DNA from: Armatimonadota bacterium
GTDB taxonomy: Bacteria > Armatimonadota > UBA5829 > DTJY01
DNA: 63,384 nt
Direction of reading: 5' to 3'
NCBI GenBank assembly: GCA_017993055.1
Contig: JAGONM010000022.1
Location: 1 to 63,384 of the forward strand
The notes below the pieces were generated by a model. It was not told the DNA's origin, ran no database searches, and saw only the letters and a list, made by a program, of their open reading frames with translations. The position numbers were made by a program, and so were the translations under genes. Of this stretch, positions 26,153 to 34,738 are shown piece after piece. The first letter of the stretch is position 1. Each line of letters begins with the position of its first letter.

Positions 26153-27202
26153 ATGGCTGCGAGACTTGGATTCGGCTGGTGTCTGCTGATCATGGTGGCG
26201 ATGCTTGTGTGTACGGCCGGTGCACAGGACGACGGTTGTCTAGGGCTATACTACACTGGCGATCTGTTCGACAGGTTTGGCGCCACCGCTCTCTGCGCGC
26301 AGGTAGGATGCCCCTGCGATTGTTCTCCCACACGCACCTTCCTTGCGGGTGAGGGTGTCTGGTTTCAGGCACTGGATCTCTGGAACATCAGGAGGACGCA
26401 TGGGGCGTTCACAACTCGCCCCACAAACGCGGTAGGTAGCGTATGCGATCCCCAGAACTTCGGTTCGGGTGTGTTCGAGGTTCAGGCATTCGGCGCGTCC
26501 GGCGGACTGCTGGACGGAGTGACCTCTCCGCCGGTAGCGGTCACGGTGTTCAGCTGCAGACCGGGTGTCGGTATCGCGGCAGGTGGGGCGCTGATGCTCG
26601 ACACATGCCGACCGAGGCCGTGCGGGCCGAGACCCCCGGATGTGCTGACGGACTCGATCCCGACGCAGCCCCTAGGGTACGGATGCATGGAGTACTCATG
26701 TCGGAGGGCGACCTTCGGCCTGTTCTATGATGTATGCAGACCGTCCATTGTCCCGAAACGACCGGTGGCGGGCACTACAGCGGAAGGCCTGAAGCTGAAG
26801 CCCATCGAGTTTTGCTTCGACGTGCCGCTGCCCCACAGTGGCAACGAGCAATTGCTCTTCCTCGATCCGTGCAATCCGGACGGCGCCGTGAAGATCAGAG
26901 TCACTAACTTCAAGAGCGCGACGCTGCCGGTCTTTGCGCACATCAACCTGTTGCCGCCGTGGTGGTATATCAGGTTCGAGGGCCTGAAGCTCATGGGCTA
27001 CTGCGAATACACGGTCGGTGACGGGCCTCCTCAGACCAAGCACTTCGAGGCGATGCTTGGAGTGAACTACTGGGTGTTGTCGAGCCCGCCGTACTTCAAG
27101 TGCAGAGATGCTTCCTTCTCGATCCGGGTATGGGAGTATCCCAGCACCACTCTCTACCAGGCCGGCGGCAAGATACAGGACGGCGGCTGGCAAATCTTCT
27201 AG
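26153..27202 (+). CDS. Secreted cysteine-rich protein of unknown function
   Basis: 349 residues. Signal peptide ARLGFGWCLLIMVAMLVCTAGA, cleaved around residue 24, then DDGCLGLYYTGDLFDRFGATALCAQVGCPCDCSPTRTF with a dense Cys cluster. Later CRPRPCGPRPPDV, CMEYSCRR and CDP-type cysteines give more than a dozen, suggesting disulfides outside the cytoplasm. Beta-rich pattern, no recognised domain. AAAGGAGG precedes ATG 26153 by about 10 bases. It ends in a hairpin region shared with the convergent ECF-cluster gene. Confidence 0.6.
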   Translation: MAARLGFGWCLLIMVAMLVCTAGAQDDGCLGLYYTGDLFDRFGATALCAQVGCPCDCSPTRTFLAGEGVWFQALDLWNIRRTHGAFTTRPTNAVGSVCDPQNFGSGVFEVQAFGASGGLLDGVTSPPVAVTVFSCRPGVGIAAGGALMLDTCRPRPCGPRPPDVLTDSIPTQPLGYGCMEYSCRRATFGLFYDVCRPSIVPKRPVAGTTAEGLKLKPIEFCFDVPLPHSGNEQLLFLDPCNPDGAVKIRVTNFKSATLPVFAHINLLPPWWYIRFEGLKLMGYCEYTVGDGPPQTKHFEAMLGVNYWVLSSPPYFKCRDASFSIRVWEYPSTTLYQAGGKIQDGGWQIF

Positions 27203-27244
27203 AGTTCCGATCTGCTTGACCGCTATGGCAACTGCGACAAAAGA

Positions 27245-27272
27245 GGGGCCGTCCGTTCAACCGGGCGGCCCC
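27245..27272. terminator. Bidirectional terminator hairpin
   Basis: GGGGCCGTCCG at 27245-27255 pairs with 27262-27272 (11 bp, one G-T pair, TTCAAC loop). Reading leftward it is followed by CTCTTTTGT, a good T-tract for transcripts of the minus-strand stress cluster. It separates convergent genes ending at 27202 and 27302. Confidence 0.75.
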
Positions 27273-27301
27273 TGATCTTGTGGATGCGGTGTAGGTTTGG
27301 A

Positions 27302-28138
27302 CTACTTGGCAAGCGGACAGTTTGGATTCATGCCCTGTCCCGCGCCGCGGCCCATGCCGCCTCTGCCCATGCGCATCCCCTGTCCGGGCCCCATCGCGCC
27401 GCTCTGCATTCGGCAGGCGCCGTTCCCGAATCCCTGACCGGCGCCGCCGAACTGCTGGCGAAGCTGTTGATTGTTAGCCATGTAGTCGTACAACTCCGTG
27501 CGCAGCGCCTGTCCCTCTCTCTCCAGATCGGCGATCCTCTTGGGATCGCCGTTGCCGTTTCGGAGTTGCGCCAGCGTCAACTGGTTCTCGCGGATTCGGT
27601 TGTGTAGATCGCCGACCTTCTCTATGAATGCTTTCTGCTCGGGCGTGTTCGGTTGTACTCCTGTCCACCACCCGCCCGCGTTCGGATTCGGCTGATCATA
27701 GCCGTAAGGACAGGGGAGGCCGACCTGACCGTTGCCGGAGCCTCCCATCCTGCCGCCCGGGCCTATCTGCTGGCGAATCTGATGATTGTCGAGCATGTAC
27801 TGGTGAAGCTGCTCGCGGAGGCGCTGCGTGTCCTGCTCCAGAGCCTGGACGCGGTTTGCATCACCGTTCGATGCACGGAGTTGTGCTGCCTCGAACTGCC
27901 TGTCCCGAATCTGCCTGTGCAGATCGGCGACAGTCTCGGTGAAGGCGTTCTGCTCGGGTGTTGTGGTCTGAGTTCTCGTCCACCATCCACCTGCGCCCGC
28001 CGCCGGCTGGGTGTTGCCGTATAGACGCGGCTGACCGGCCCGCGCGAATCCCGCGCCTCTCCCCTGAGCATACACGAGCGTGACGCTTAGCACTATCGCC
28101 ACGATAGTCAGAACTGCGATGATCGTTGTTCTCTTCAT
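27302..28138 (-). CDS. Periplasmic Spy/ZraP-like protein with internal duplication
   Basis: 278 residues with signal KRTTIIAVLTIVAIVLSVTLVYA. Two copies of a roughly 75-residue block share GGWWTxxQ-x-TPEQxAFxExVxDLHxxIRxxQxxxAQLRxxNGDxxRxxxLExxxQxLRxxLxxYMxxNxQxRQQ (about residues 50-125 and 150-230), and a Gly/Met/Arg-rich tail GMRMGRGGMGRG follows. The helical DLH-IR-x-Q blocks resemble the Spy/CpxP/ZraP periplasmic chaperone or metal-stress fold. Last gene of the ECF sigma cluster, so likely its target. A strong AGGAGGTGAG precedes the ATG. Confidence 0.6.
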   Translation of the reverse strand: MKRTTIIAVLTIVAIVLSVTLVYAQGRGAGFARAGQPRLYGNTQPAAGAGGWWTRTQTTTPEQNAFTETVADLHRQIRDRQFEAAQLRASNGDANRVQALEQDTQRLREQLHQYMLDNHQIRQQIGPGGRMGGSGNGQVGLPCPYGYDQPNPNAGGWWTGVQPNTPEQKAFIEKVGDLHNRIRENQLTLAQLRNGNGDPKRIADLEREGQALRTELYDYMANNQQLRQQFGGAGQGFGNGACRMQSGAMGPGQGMRMGRGGMGRGAGQGMNPNCPLAK

Positions 28139-28206
28139 GGAAACTCACCTCCTGGAAATCGTTCTACGCTGTTTAGACGCCCGGGAAGGTGGGCGTATTC
28201 CATCAA

Positions 28207-29205
28207 TCAGAAACTATTGGCGATTCTGCCCAACTCATCTGCGGATAGGTCCCCGACGACGACGATGGTCAGCCCCCCCGTATACGAGCATGCGATCTGC
28301 GCGTGATCTCCCTGATCGAGCATGCAGGAGGCACACCCGCGGCGCGGCGCGCCCTGTCCTCGTCCTCTCCCTCTGCCGAATCCCCAACCGTTTCCACACT
28401 GGCCCTTGCGCTCAAAGATAGAGACGGTGTTCATGCCATTCGTGTATCGCAGGCCCGCAAACCTCATGCCCCTCGGGTTCTCACGGAGATAGTATCCGCC
28501 GAATCCGTATCCGGGAGGGACGTGCGAGGGCTTCCTCGGTGTGAATCCAACCGCTGAGCGCACGGATTCGAGGCTGCTGTCCCCGGATGCGCCGAGGCGG
28601 ACCGTCCTCCACCCTTCCGGTATCGAGAAGATGGAAGGATCAGGACGCTTCGAGTAATCTATGTTCGTGTATTCGGAGGACATGGTACGTCTGCCGTCAA
28701 AGCTGAATCTCTCCGTCTTCAGTGCGAGGAACGTGCCTCGATCCACCCATAGGCGCTTCGATGGGTTTCCCGAGGCCTTGGGGCGGACGGCGATCGTGTA
28801 GCAGTTCCGACCGGCTATGCTATCCTTGCCGACCAGAACGGCGGTGTAGTTGGCGAGCAACAGGTCGAGGCGCTCGGGTGCCTCCGGAGTGCCCGAGACG
28901 TATGCAGTCCTCGCGCGGGAGTCTAGCTGCGTCACGGACTTACCGTCGTCGAGTAGGACGGTTCCCGCCGAGGCTCCGGAGAGATACTCCATCCGCGTCT
29001 TCGCGCCGTTCCGGTTGATGAGCACGTCTGCGGAGGTCCCGCCCGATGCAGTGTAGACCGTGGTGCGTATGCGTCCCGAATACGATGCGCGGGCATCGGC
29101 GTAGTACGACTTCTTCAGTATCTCAGTCGCGCTCATCTCCGCGACTGCAGCAGAGATCGCTAGGCAGAGAATCAGCGGGACGAGTGCGGCAGGCAGCCGG
29201 CTCAT
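28207..29205 (-). CDS. RseB/MucB-like periplasmic sensor
   Basis: 332 residues with signal peptide SRLPAALVPLILCLAISAAVA. The N-terminal domain resembles RseB/MucB and LolA-like lipid-binding folds: SATEILKKSYYADARASYSGRIRTTVY, KTRMEYLSGASAGTVLLDDGKSVTQLD, DSIAGRNCYTIAVRPKASGNPSKRLWVDRGTFLALKTERF. The C-terminal third (GAPRRGCASCMLDQGDHAQ region) has a Gly-Arg-rich stretch and paired cysteines and may read the environment. Such proteins hold an anti-sigma factor until lipid or misfolded protein releases it. ATGA overlap with the anti-sigma gene upstream supports coupling. Confidence 0.7.
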   Translation of the reverse strand: MSRLPAALVPLILCLAISAAVAEMSATEILKKSYYADARASYSGRIRTTVYTASGGTSADVLINRNGAKTRMEYLSGASAGTVLLDDGKSVTQLDSRARTAYVSGTPEAPERLDLLLANYTAVLVGKDSIAGRNCYTIAVRPKASGNPSKRLWVDRGTFLALKTERFSFDGRRTMSSEYTNIDYSKRPDPSIFSIPEGWRTVRLGASGDSSLESVRSAVGFTPRKPSHVPPGYGFGGYYLRENPRGMRFAGLRYTNGMNTVSIFERKGQCGNGWGFGRGRGRGQGAPRRGCASCMLDQGDHAQIACSYTGGLTIVVVGDLSADELGRIANSF

Positions 29206-29573
29206 CTGGAGGCCTCCGATCCGGACTCGGCGTGTGCGACCTGTGCGAGACCGAGGGCCGCCCTGTCTGCGAACGGTTCACGCCAACTCATTGATGCGTG
29301 GTCCAGGAGCATCGCGGAGGGCTCCCACTGCTGTGACGGCTCTCCGGTGAAGAACAAGGCTACGACTACCGCCGTGATCGCGACCGTAGCGCCGATCGCC
29401 GCCTGCACGCGGTGCCGTGCCAGCCACCAGAAGGACCTCGTGCCGACCGCGCCCGACCTCGGTTCGAGCGAGGAGCGTATTGCATCCCAGCGATCGGGCG
29501 CGGTCTCAAGCGCTGTTTGCTCAAGCAGGATGATCATCTCCCGATCTGAATCCCTGTCTGACTGCTTCTTCAT
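29202..29573 (-). CDS. Putative membrane anti-sigma factor
   Basis: 123 residues with a short cytoplasmic N-terminal part (MIILLEQTALETAPDRWDAIRSSLE) and one transmembrane helix (about 54-77, VQAAIGATVAITAVVVALFF), then an extracytoplasmic tail of about 45 residues. Size, topology and position between the sigma factor and the RseB-like gene fit an anti-sigma factor, though no standard zinc-finger motif is present. Starts one base after the sigma stop. Confidence 0.6.
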   Translation of the reverse strand: MKKQSDRDSDREMIILLEQTALETAPDRWDAIRSSLEPRSGAVGTRSFWWLARHRVQAAIGATVAITAVVVALFFTGEPSQQWEPSAMLLDHASMSWREPFADRAALGLAQVAHAESGSEASR

Positions 29574-29574
29574 C

Positions 29575-30147
29575 TCAGGCCTCCTCGACGTACGGCGCGA
29601 GCTTTCGACGGAGCGCTTCCCTTGCTCTGCTGAGTCTCGACATCACTGTTCCTCTTGAGATTCTGAGTGCGTCCGAGATAGCTTGAACATCCATCTCCTC
29701 AAGATGATGCATCGTGACCACGAGCCGGTGGTCCTCACTCAGCGTCCCTATCGCGCGGCGAACGGCCGCGCCCACGTCATCGGCGATCAGTTCCTGCTCA
29801 GGACCCGGCGATTCGTCCGGGATCTCGAACGACACGCCACTCGGACTCGGATCGGCCATCTCCGCAACCGGTCTGCGAGACCGACTCTTCATCGCGTCGC
29901 GGCCCCGGTTAAGGGCGATGCGGTGAAGCCAGCTTCCGAACATCGCATCTTCCCTGAGAGACGGCAGAGCCTTCCACGCTCTGATGAACGAATCCTGGAC
30001 GATGTCCGCCGCGTCCTCCGGAGAGAGTTCCAGTTGCCTGACGAAGTTGTAGAGGCGGTCGTTGTACCGCCGGTACAGCGCCTCGAATGCGGAAACATCC
30101 CCGGTCTTGGCTCTTGCGACGAGTTCCCTGTCCGTGGCCTCTGTCAT
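29575..30147 (-). CDS. ECF RNA polymerase sigma factor
   Basis: Sigma-70 family, extracytoplasmic-function type, 190 residues. Region 2 (DRELVARAKTGDVSAFEALYRRYNDRLYNFVRQLE, then DIVQDSFIRAWKALP) binds core polymerase and the -10 element; region 4 (LSEDHRLVVTMHHLEEMDVQAISDALRISRGTVMSRLSRAREALRRKL) is the -35 helix-turn-helix. ATG 30147 is chosen because the typical start MTEATDRE and CAGGA upstream agree; an ATG at 30207 also exists. First gene of a four-gene minus-strand cluster: sigma, anti-sigma, RseB-like, Spy-like. Confidence 0.93.
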   Translation of the reverse strand: MTEATDRELVARAKTGDVSAFEALYRRYNDRLYNFVRQLELSPEDAADIVQDSFIRAWKALPSLREDAMFGSWLHRIALNRGRDAMKSRSRRPVAEMADPSPSGVSFEIPDESPGPEQELIADDVGAAVRRAIGTLSEDHRLVVTMHHLEEMDVQAISDALRISRGTVMSRLSRAREALRRKLAPYVEEA

Positions 30148-30212
30148 GTGTTGTCCTGACGCGGACGCTCTCTCCTTCAGACTTCCATCGGGCTCGATGG
30201 CATCCATGATAA

Positions 30213-30241
30213 TTGTTCGGACCTGGGCGAAGTGCTATAAT
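30213..30241 (+). promoter_or_regulatory. Promoter of tRNA-Leu
   Basis: TTGTTC at 30213-30218 and perfect TATAAT at 30236-30241 with a 17-bp spacer, 25 bp before the tRNA. Confidence 0.7.
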
Positions 30242-30265
30242 ACCGTCGCATCGGCACTCCGATTC

Positions 30266-30349
30266 GGGCGAGTGGTGGAATGGCAGACACAAGGGACTTA
30301 AAATCCCTCGCCGCAAGGCATGAGGGTTCGACTCCCTCCTCGCCCACCA
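30266..30349 (+). tRNA. tRNA-Leu (anticodon TAA)
   Basis: Acceptor stem GGGCGAG (30266-30272) pairs with CTCGCCC (30339-30345), with discriminator A and encoded CCA to 30349. The anticodon stem AGGGA/TCCCT closes the loop CTTAAAA, giving TAA at 30299-30301, reading UUA. A long variable arm (GCCGCAAGGC) marks it as a class II tRNA, and GGTTCGACTCC is the T-loop arm. Its own promoter lies directly upstream. Confidence 0.96.
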
Positions 30350-30405
30350 GGCGGGAGAGTGATCGGTATCGGATCAAGCTCTTTCCGCCGATCACTGCCT
30401 ACGGA

Positions 30406-32466
30406 TCAGTGATCACTTGCCCCATACACCTCGATTTCTCGGAGTGTGATCCTCTGGTCGCCCGCCTGACCGCCGGCCTCGATGACGTCCGGGGTCGCGC
30501 CGCCGCCGTTGGTGACCCTGTGAATCAGCAGCCGGATTCTCTGCGTTGTGATTGGCTCGAACTTGTGCATGAATATCCACCGATCGCTGAAGAAACTGTC
30601 AACGGTACAGCGCACGGGCGGCGTGTAAACCTTGAATGTCCTGGTCGGTTCGCGCACACGGTCCAGCGTTACCCACTGCCCGGCCTTCTCATACTGAAGT
30701 TCGTAGTTGACGAGTGTGCCCATGCCCTGCCAGGGCGGAGCCGCGAATACGTGCACCCGGCTGATCTCTCGTGCTGCCGGAAACTCCATCTCGACCCATG
30801 CGGGATATACTGTGTCCTTGGGGCTCGTCCACGGACCGGGACTCTCGCCCTGGAGGTAGTACCAGTTCTCCAATTCGCCGCTATTCACCTTCCGGATATC
30901 ATCCGTGCCGGCGGTGGAGTGCGAGCAGACCGTCCCCTCCTCGCGAGCCATGTTCATCCCATAATCCATCGGCACGACCTCGATCCGCTGCCCCTTCGCA
31001 AGCTCGACATAGACCGGCAGTTCGGCGACCGGGAGTGTCGCCTTCCCGTTTATGACCGCGATGGTGGAGGTCACTCCGAACGGCGATACGACCTTGAGCC
31101 GGTTACCGCCTTTCACGAGTAGGTCCACCTCGCCGTCGGTCGCACCCGCGCTCATGAACGCCGCGACCATCTTACCCGACCCCTCGAAGAGACTGCCGAC
31201 GTAAATGTCGTTCCCGCTCGGGCCAAAGTCGAAGGCGCGGACGAACCTCGTGCCGTATAGTTCCTCAGACCAGACACGCATCAGAGGCGCTGCAGGGTTC
31301 ACGCCGCCGTCGTCGTTCTCCCACCAGGTCGGCATGTCCCAGAAGCCGTGGCTCTTGTCATACCAGTAGTGGTCGTGTTCCTTCGGGATGCCGTATTGCT
31401 CGTACATCATGAAACGCACCATGGTCCATCGGCCCTGGAGGCGGGGCTGGTACGATCCGTAGACCGCGGCGAAGTAGCCGTTCTCGGTCTGCCACTTCTC
31501 GATCCTCTCCGCCCCGTATTTCGCCAGAAGTTCGTTCAATCCGTCCAGCGAGGCGCGGGCAAGCCAGACATCGCCGTTGACGTTGTTGTACGCATGGAAG
31601 GAGAAGGCGTCGATATACTTCGCGCCGCCGGCCTTCAGGAAGTCCTCGATGAACGCGAGGCCGTAGGGATTGATCGTGACGGGGTTGGGCGCGACGACCT
31701 TCAGCCCGGGATCAACGCTCTTGACCACCTCGTAGAATGTCTTCAGCTCCTTCTCGACGAACTTGTCTCCCTTGTATCTGAAGTTCGGCTCGTTTCGGCA
31801 CTCCCAGTACTTCACAACGTCCTTGAATCGCTCGACGATCTTCCTCACGCCCTCGAGGTCTTCCGTGCCGTTTGGGAATGCGACGAGCAGGGCGCGTCTC
31901 CTCGACTTGTCGTAAGGAAGATAGTACTTCGCCTCCATCTCGATACCCTTCTCGATATCCGCGATCGTCTCATCCGGCTTGCCCGCGTTCTGCGCCGCAT
32001 GCCGCTGGGGTCCCATGCCGAGGATCGAGCGGGTGGGGGAGTCCTGGGCGGGCTGTCCACTCGGCTCGCCCAGGGGCGGAAGACGGGGGAAGTGGGGGTC
32101 GTCTCGGATCACGGCGAACATCGTACCGCCTACGCTGTCTCCCCACGGCTCGACTGCTTCGGCACCGAAGAGATAGAGCTTGTACCAGCCCGGCTCCGCG
32201 ATGTTGAGCGTGAGAGTCTCGGTAGCCGCGCCCCTGTCCACGATGTTTCCGTAGTAGTTCCGCACCTCATAGCGAATGGCCGCATCGCCCCTGAGTGCAA
32301 ACTTCACTGGCTCACCGGCGTAGAAAATGTTGCTGCGCCGGCCCGAGAGCGGCTCGACCTTGTTCGGTGGCTGCTCCCATTTCCAACCGCTCGTGCCGGG
32401 GCCGCTCGCGAGAATCAGGAAACAGACAGCGCACACCGAGGCCCTGATCAGTCGGGGTAACATCAT
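30406..32466 (-). CDS. Secreted glycoside hydrolase, clan-A fold, with discoidin-like C-terminus
   Basis: 686 residues with an N-terminal signal (RLIRASVCAVCFLILASGPGTSG). After a beta domain (about 30-130) comes a TIM barrel with KYWECRNEPNFRY (about 225, acid/base Glu after Asn) and EKWQTENGYF (about 325, nucleophile Glu), the two-glutamate layout of clan GH-A, in the manner of families 39 or 5. The C-terminal part (about 555-680: WVEMEFPAAREISRVHVFAAPP, YELQYEKAGQWVTLDRVRE, RIRLLIHRV) looks like an F5/8-type galactose-binding module. Substrate is not determinable. GGAGGTG precedes the tandem ATGs. No transporter or regulator adjoins it. Confidence 0.7.
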   Translation of the reverse strand: MMLPRLIRASVCAVCFLILASGPGTSGWKWEQPPNKVEPLSGRRSNIFYAGEPVKFALRGDAAIRYEVRNYYGNIVDRGAATETLTLNIAEPGWYKLYLFGAEAVEPWGDSVGGTMFAVIRDDPHFPRLPPLGEPSGQPAQDSPTRSILGMGPQRHAAQNAGKPDETIADIEKGIEMEAKYYLPYDKSRRRALLVAFPNGTEDLEGVRKIVERFKDVVKYWECRNEPNFRYKGDKFVEKELKTFYEVVKSVDPGLKVVAPNPVTINPYGLAFIEDFLKAGGAKYIDAFSFHAYNNVNGDVWLARASLDGLNELLAKYGAERIEKWQTENGYFAAVYGSYQPRLQGRWTMVRFMMYEQYGIPKEHDHYWYDKSHGFWDMPTWWENDDGGVNPAAPLMRVWSEELYGTRFVRAFDFGPSGNDIYVGSLFEGSGKMVAAFMSAGATDGEVDLLVKGGNRLKVVSPFGVTSTIAVINGKATLPVAELPVYVELAKGQRIEVVPMDYGMNMAREEGTVCSHSTAGTDDIRKVNSGELENWYYLQGESPGPWTSPKDTVYPAWVEMEFPAAREISRVHVFAAPPWQGMGTLVNYELQYEKAGQWVTLDRVREPTRTFKVYTPPVRCTVDSFFSDRWIFMHKFEPITTQRIRLLIHRVTNGGGATPDVIEAGGQAGDQRITLREIEVYGASDH

Positions 32467-32632
32467 CCCAACGCACCTCCTTCAACAGATCCGCATTACG
32501 GACCTGTTCGGCGACGAGCCGGCGGTTTCCTGTAGGTCGGCACGGAAGGTATGAGCGGCCTTCGCGTGGTATTATGACTCGACTGGGGCAACGGGAGCGG
32601 CCTCCGCGGAGTATGGAAGGAAGGGTGACGGG

Positions 32633-34189
32633 ATGAAGAAGGCAGGACGCGAGATCGAGCAGAAGAACTCCTCGGTGGTTGTCGAGAGGCGCGCGGGCGG
32701 ATCCCCGTCGGGCGTCACCCCGTTGGCCCTCGACAAGATCGAGGCGCCCCGAATATCCCCGGATGTGGAGATGAAGATGGCACAGATGATTTCCCCGGCT
32801 GCGGACGTGGTCGTGATCGGCGCTGGCCCGGGAGGGTACGTCGCGGCGATTAGAGCCGCCCAGCTCGGCGGCAAGGTGGTCATGGTCGAGAAGGCCAACC
32901 TGGGTGGCGTCTGCCTCAATCGCGGCTGCATCCCGACCAAGGCGATGCTCGCCAGCGCAGACGCATACGACCTCATCGCCAACCACGGCGCCGACTTCGG
33001 TGTCAACGTCGGCGGCAAGGTCACGCTTGACTATCCGAAGGTATGCGAGCGGCGGGACAAGATAGTGAAGCAGCTCATCTCCGGTGTGGGTGTGCTCATG
33101 AAGAAGCACAACGTCCGCGTCGTCGCCGGTACGGCCGGACTCTCCGGCGCGAATACCGTGGACGTTGCTCTTCCCGACGGGAAGAACGAGCAGATCACCG
33201 CCAGGAACATCATCATCGCCACCGGGTCGGAGCCGGTCCCGCTCCCGATCCCCGGGCTCGACGGCGAAAACGTTTGGGACAGCGACCGGGCGCTCGATGC
33301 AGCCGCCGTCCCGAAACGCCTCCTCGTCATCGGCGGGGGAGTCATCGGCGTCGAGTGGGGCTACATGTTCCGCAAGTTCGGCGCCGAGGTCACCATCGTT
33401 GAGATGATGGACCAGATCCTTCCTCTGACCGATTCCGAGATCGCCGGCGATCTCAAGAAGGTGCTCGACAAGATGGGCATCGAGATACTCCTCGGCGCGA
33501 AAGCATCCAAGGTCGAGCACGCCAAGAGCGGCGAAGTGGTGACGGTCGTAGTGGGAGACTCAGAGCGGGCAATCGTGGCCGACAAGGTGCTCGTCGCCGT
33601 CGGACGGAGGTCAGTCTCGGAGGGTCTCGGCCTAGAGAGCGCCGGCGTCCGGACCGAGAAGGGACGCATCATCGTTGACGAGCGCATGGAGACGAATGTC
33701 CCGGGAATCTACGCCATCGGTGACGTCGTCGGCGGTATGCTCCTCGCGCACAAGGCATCCGAGGAGGGCGTCGTCGCGGCGGAGAACTGCATGGGCCGTG
33801 AGAGCCGGATGTCGTACAAGTCCGTCCCCGCCGCCGTATACACCACCCCCGAGGTGGCGACCGTCGGCCTGACGGAGGATGAACTGAAGAAGCAGGGGAC
33901 CGATTATCGTGCCGGCAAGTTCATGTTCCGCGTGAACGGCAAGGCGATGGGTATCGGAGAGCGCGAGGGCTATGTGAAGTTCCTGGCGGACGCGAAGTAC
34001 GGAGAGATTCTCGGCTGCCACATGATCGGCCCGCACGTCACCGACCTGATCCAGGAAGTCGTCATCGGCATGGACGCGGAGGCGACGATCGAGACGATCG
34101 CGCATGCGGTCCACGGTCACCCGACTCTCTCAGAGGTCGTGAAGGAAGCGGCTCTCGATGTCCTCGGCGATGCGATCCACAAGGGGTAG
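32633..34189 (+). CDS. lpdA: Dihydrolipoamide dehydrogenase
   Basis: FAD flavoprotein of 518 residues that reoxidises lipoamide with NAD. FAD site DVVVIGAGPGGYVAAIRAAQLG (about 58-79), redox disulfide GGVCLNRGCIPTK (about 92-104), NAD site LLVIGGGVIGVEWGYMFRKFG, and the C-terminal HAVHGHPTLSEVVKEA active-site His. An unusual extension of about 57 residues (MKKAGREIEQKNSS...) precedes the FAD motif; ATG 32633 has AAGGGTGA upstream and no internal ATG has a better site. No E1/E2 or glycine-cleavage genes adjoin, so the partner complex is unknown. Confidence 0.92.
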   Translation: MKKAGREIEQKNSSVVVERRAGGSPSGVTPLALDKIEAPRISPDVEMKMAQMISPAADVVVIGAGPGGYVAAIRAAQLGGKVVMVEKANLGGVCLNRGCIPTKAMLASADAYDLIANHGADFGVNVGGKVTLDYPKVCERRDKIVKQLISGVGVLMKKHNVRVVAGTAGLSGANTVDVALPDGKNEQITARNIIIATGSEPVPLPIPGLDGENVWDSDRALDAAAVPKRLLVIGGGVIGVEWGYMFRKFGAEVTIVEMMDQILPLTDSEIAGDLKKVLDKMGIEILLGAKASKVEHAKSGEVVTVVVGDSERAIVADKVLVAVGRRSVSEGLGLESAGVRTEKGRIIVDERMETNVPGIYAIGDVVGGMLLAHKASEEGVVAAENCMGRESRMSYKSVPAAVYTTPEVATVGLTEDELKKQGTDYRAGKFMFRVNGKAMGIGEREGYVKFLADAKYGEILGCHMIGPHVTDLIQEVVIGMDAEATIETIAHAVHGHPTLSEVVKEAALDVLGDAIHKG

Positions 34190-34205
34190 GGGATCGCGAT
34201 GACTC

Positions 34206-34315
34206 CCCGTCCCCTCCACGATCTTGATCTCTTCATCCGTGAGGCGGTAGAGCTCGTAGACGAGTCTGTCAGTCTCCCGGTCGGTGGCGGCTATCTGCGT
34301 CTTGTCGTTCGGGAG
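34206..34315 (-). pseudogene. Duplicated 3-prime fragment of the Eco57I-type methylase gene
   Basis: These 110 bp repeat the 3-prime end of the methylase gene (36191-36312) with one 12-bp deletion and scattered changes. On the minus strand both encode LPNDKTQI-x-AATDRE-x-DRLVYELY-x-LTDEEIKIVEGTG. This copy has no stop where the real gene stops and lacks everything upstream. It abuts the end of lpdA. A relic of a lost methylase copy or of a local duplication. Confidence 0.85.
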
Positions 34316-34335
34316 CGCCGCCCGTCCGCATCTCC

Positions 34336-34734
34336 TCAATAGTCCCGCATATACACGCGAATATCCATTTTCAGCCACTCGTCGAACCAGTTCTTGCTCT
34401 CCAACTTCCCGAAGAGCAGCTTTCCCGCGTCCATGAGCCGCGCGATCACCTCGTTCTTCGCCCTCGGCACATAGCCGAGCTTGTTGCCCGTCTGGTCGAA
34501 GATGAGTATGGCCAACTCGTCATAAGGGTTGTCCGGCTCGCGCTTGAAGAGGAGCAGGTCTGTTGGGCTGAGCGACTCCTCCACCTCCTCCAGGTCGAGG
34601 TACGAAGTCCCCGCCACGTGGCACTCCATCAGGAATATCTCCTGCACGAACGGAAGCGCCAGTCCGTCCTCGCCGAACGAGGCCCGGAGCAGCGCGAGTA
34701 TTGACTTGTCGAATGGGACCAGGGAATCGCTCAT
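34336..34734 (-). CDS. HIRAN-domain protein
   Basis: Single-domain protein of 132 residues. LMECHVAGTSYLDLEEVEESL (about 36-55), REPDNPYDELAILIFDQTGNKLGYVPRAKNEVIARLMDAGKLLFGK (about 66-110) is the HIRAN signature found at the N-terminus of Rad5/HLTF-type helicases, where it binds DNA 3-prime ends, and stand-alone in bacterial genomes. No helicase is fused here. It starts 4 bp behind the J-domain gene, so the two are co-transcribed. Confidence 0.82.
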   Translation of the reverse strand: MSDSLVPFDKSILALLRASFGEDGLALPFVQEIFLMECHVAGTSYLDLEEVEESLSPTDLLLFKREPDNPYDELAILIFDQTGNKLGYVPRAKNEVIARLMDAGKLLFGKLESKNWFDEWLKMDIRVYMRDY

Positions 34735-34738
34735 CGCC

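Noticed and set aside
30280-31122. Plus-strand open frame overlapping tRNA-Leu and the glycosidase gene
   Set aside because: It crosses the tRNA and is antisense to a gene with a clear clan-A glycosidase pattern.
34130-34378. 82-codon minus-strand gene
   Set aside because: It is a fragment of the methylase C-terminus joined to antisense lpdA sequence, treated as a pseudogene fragment.
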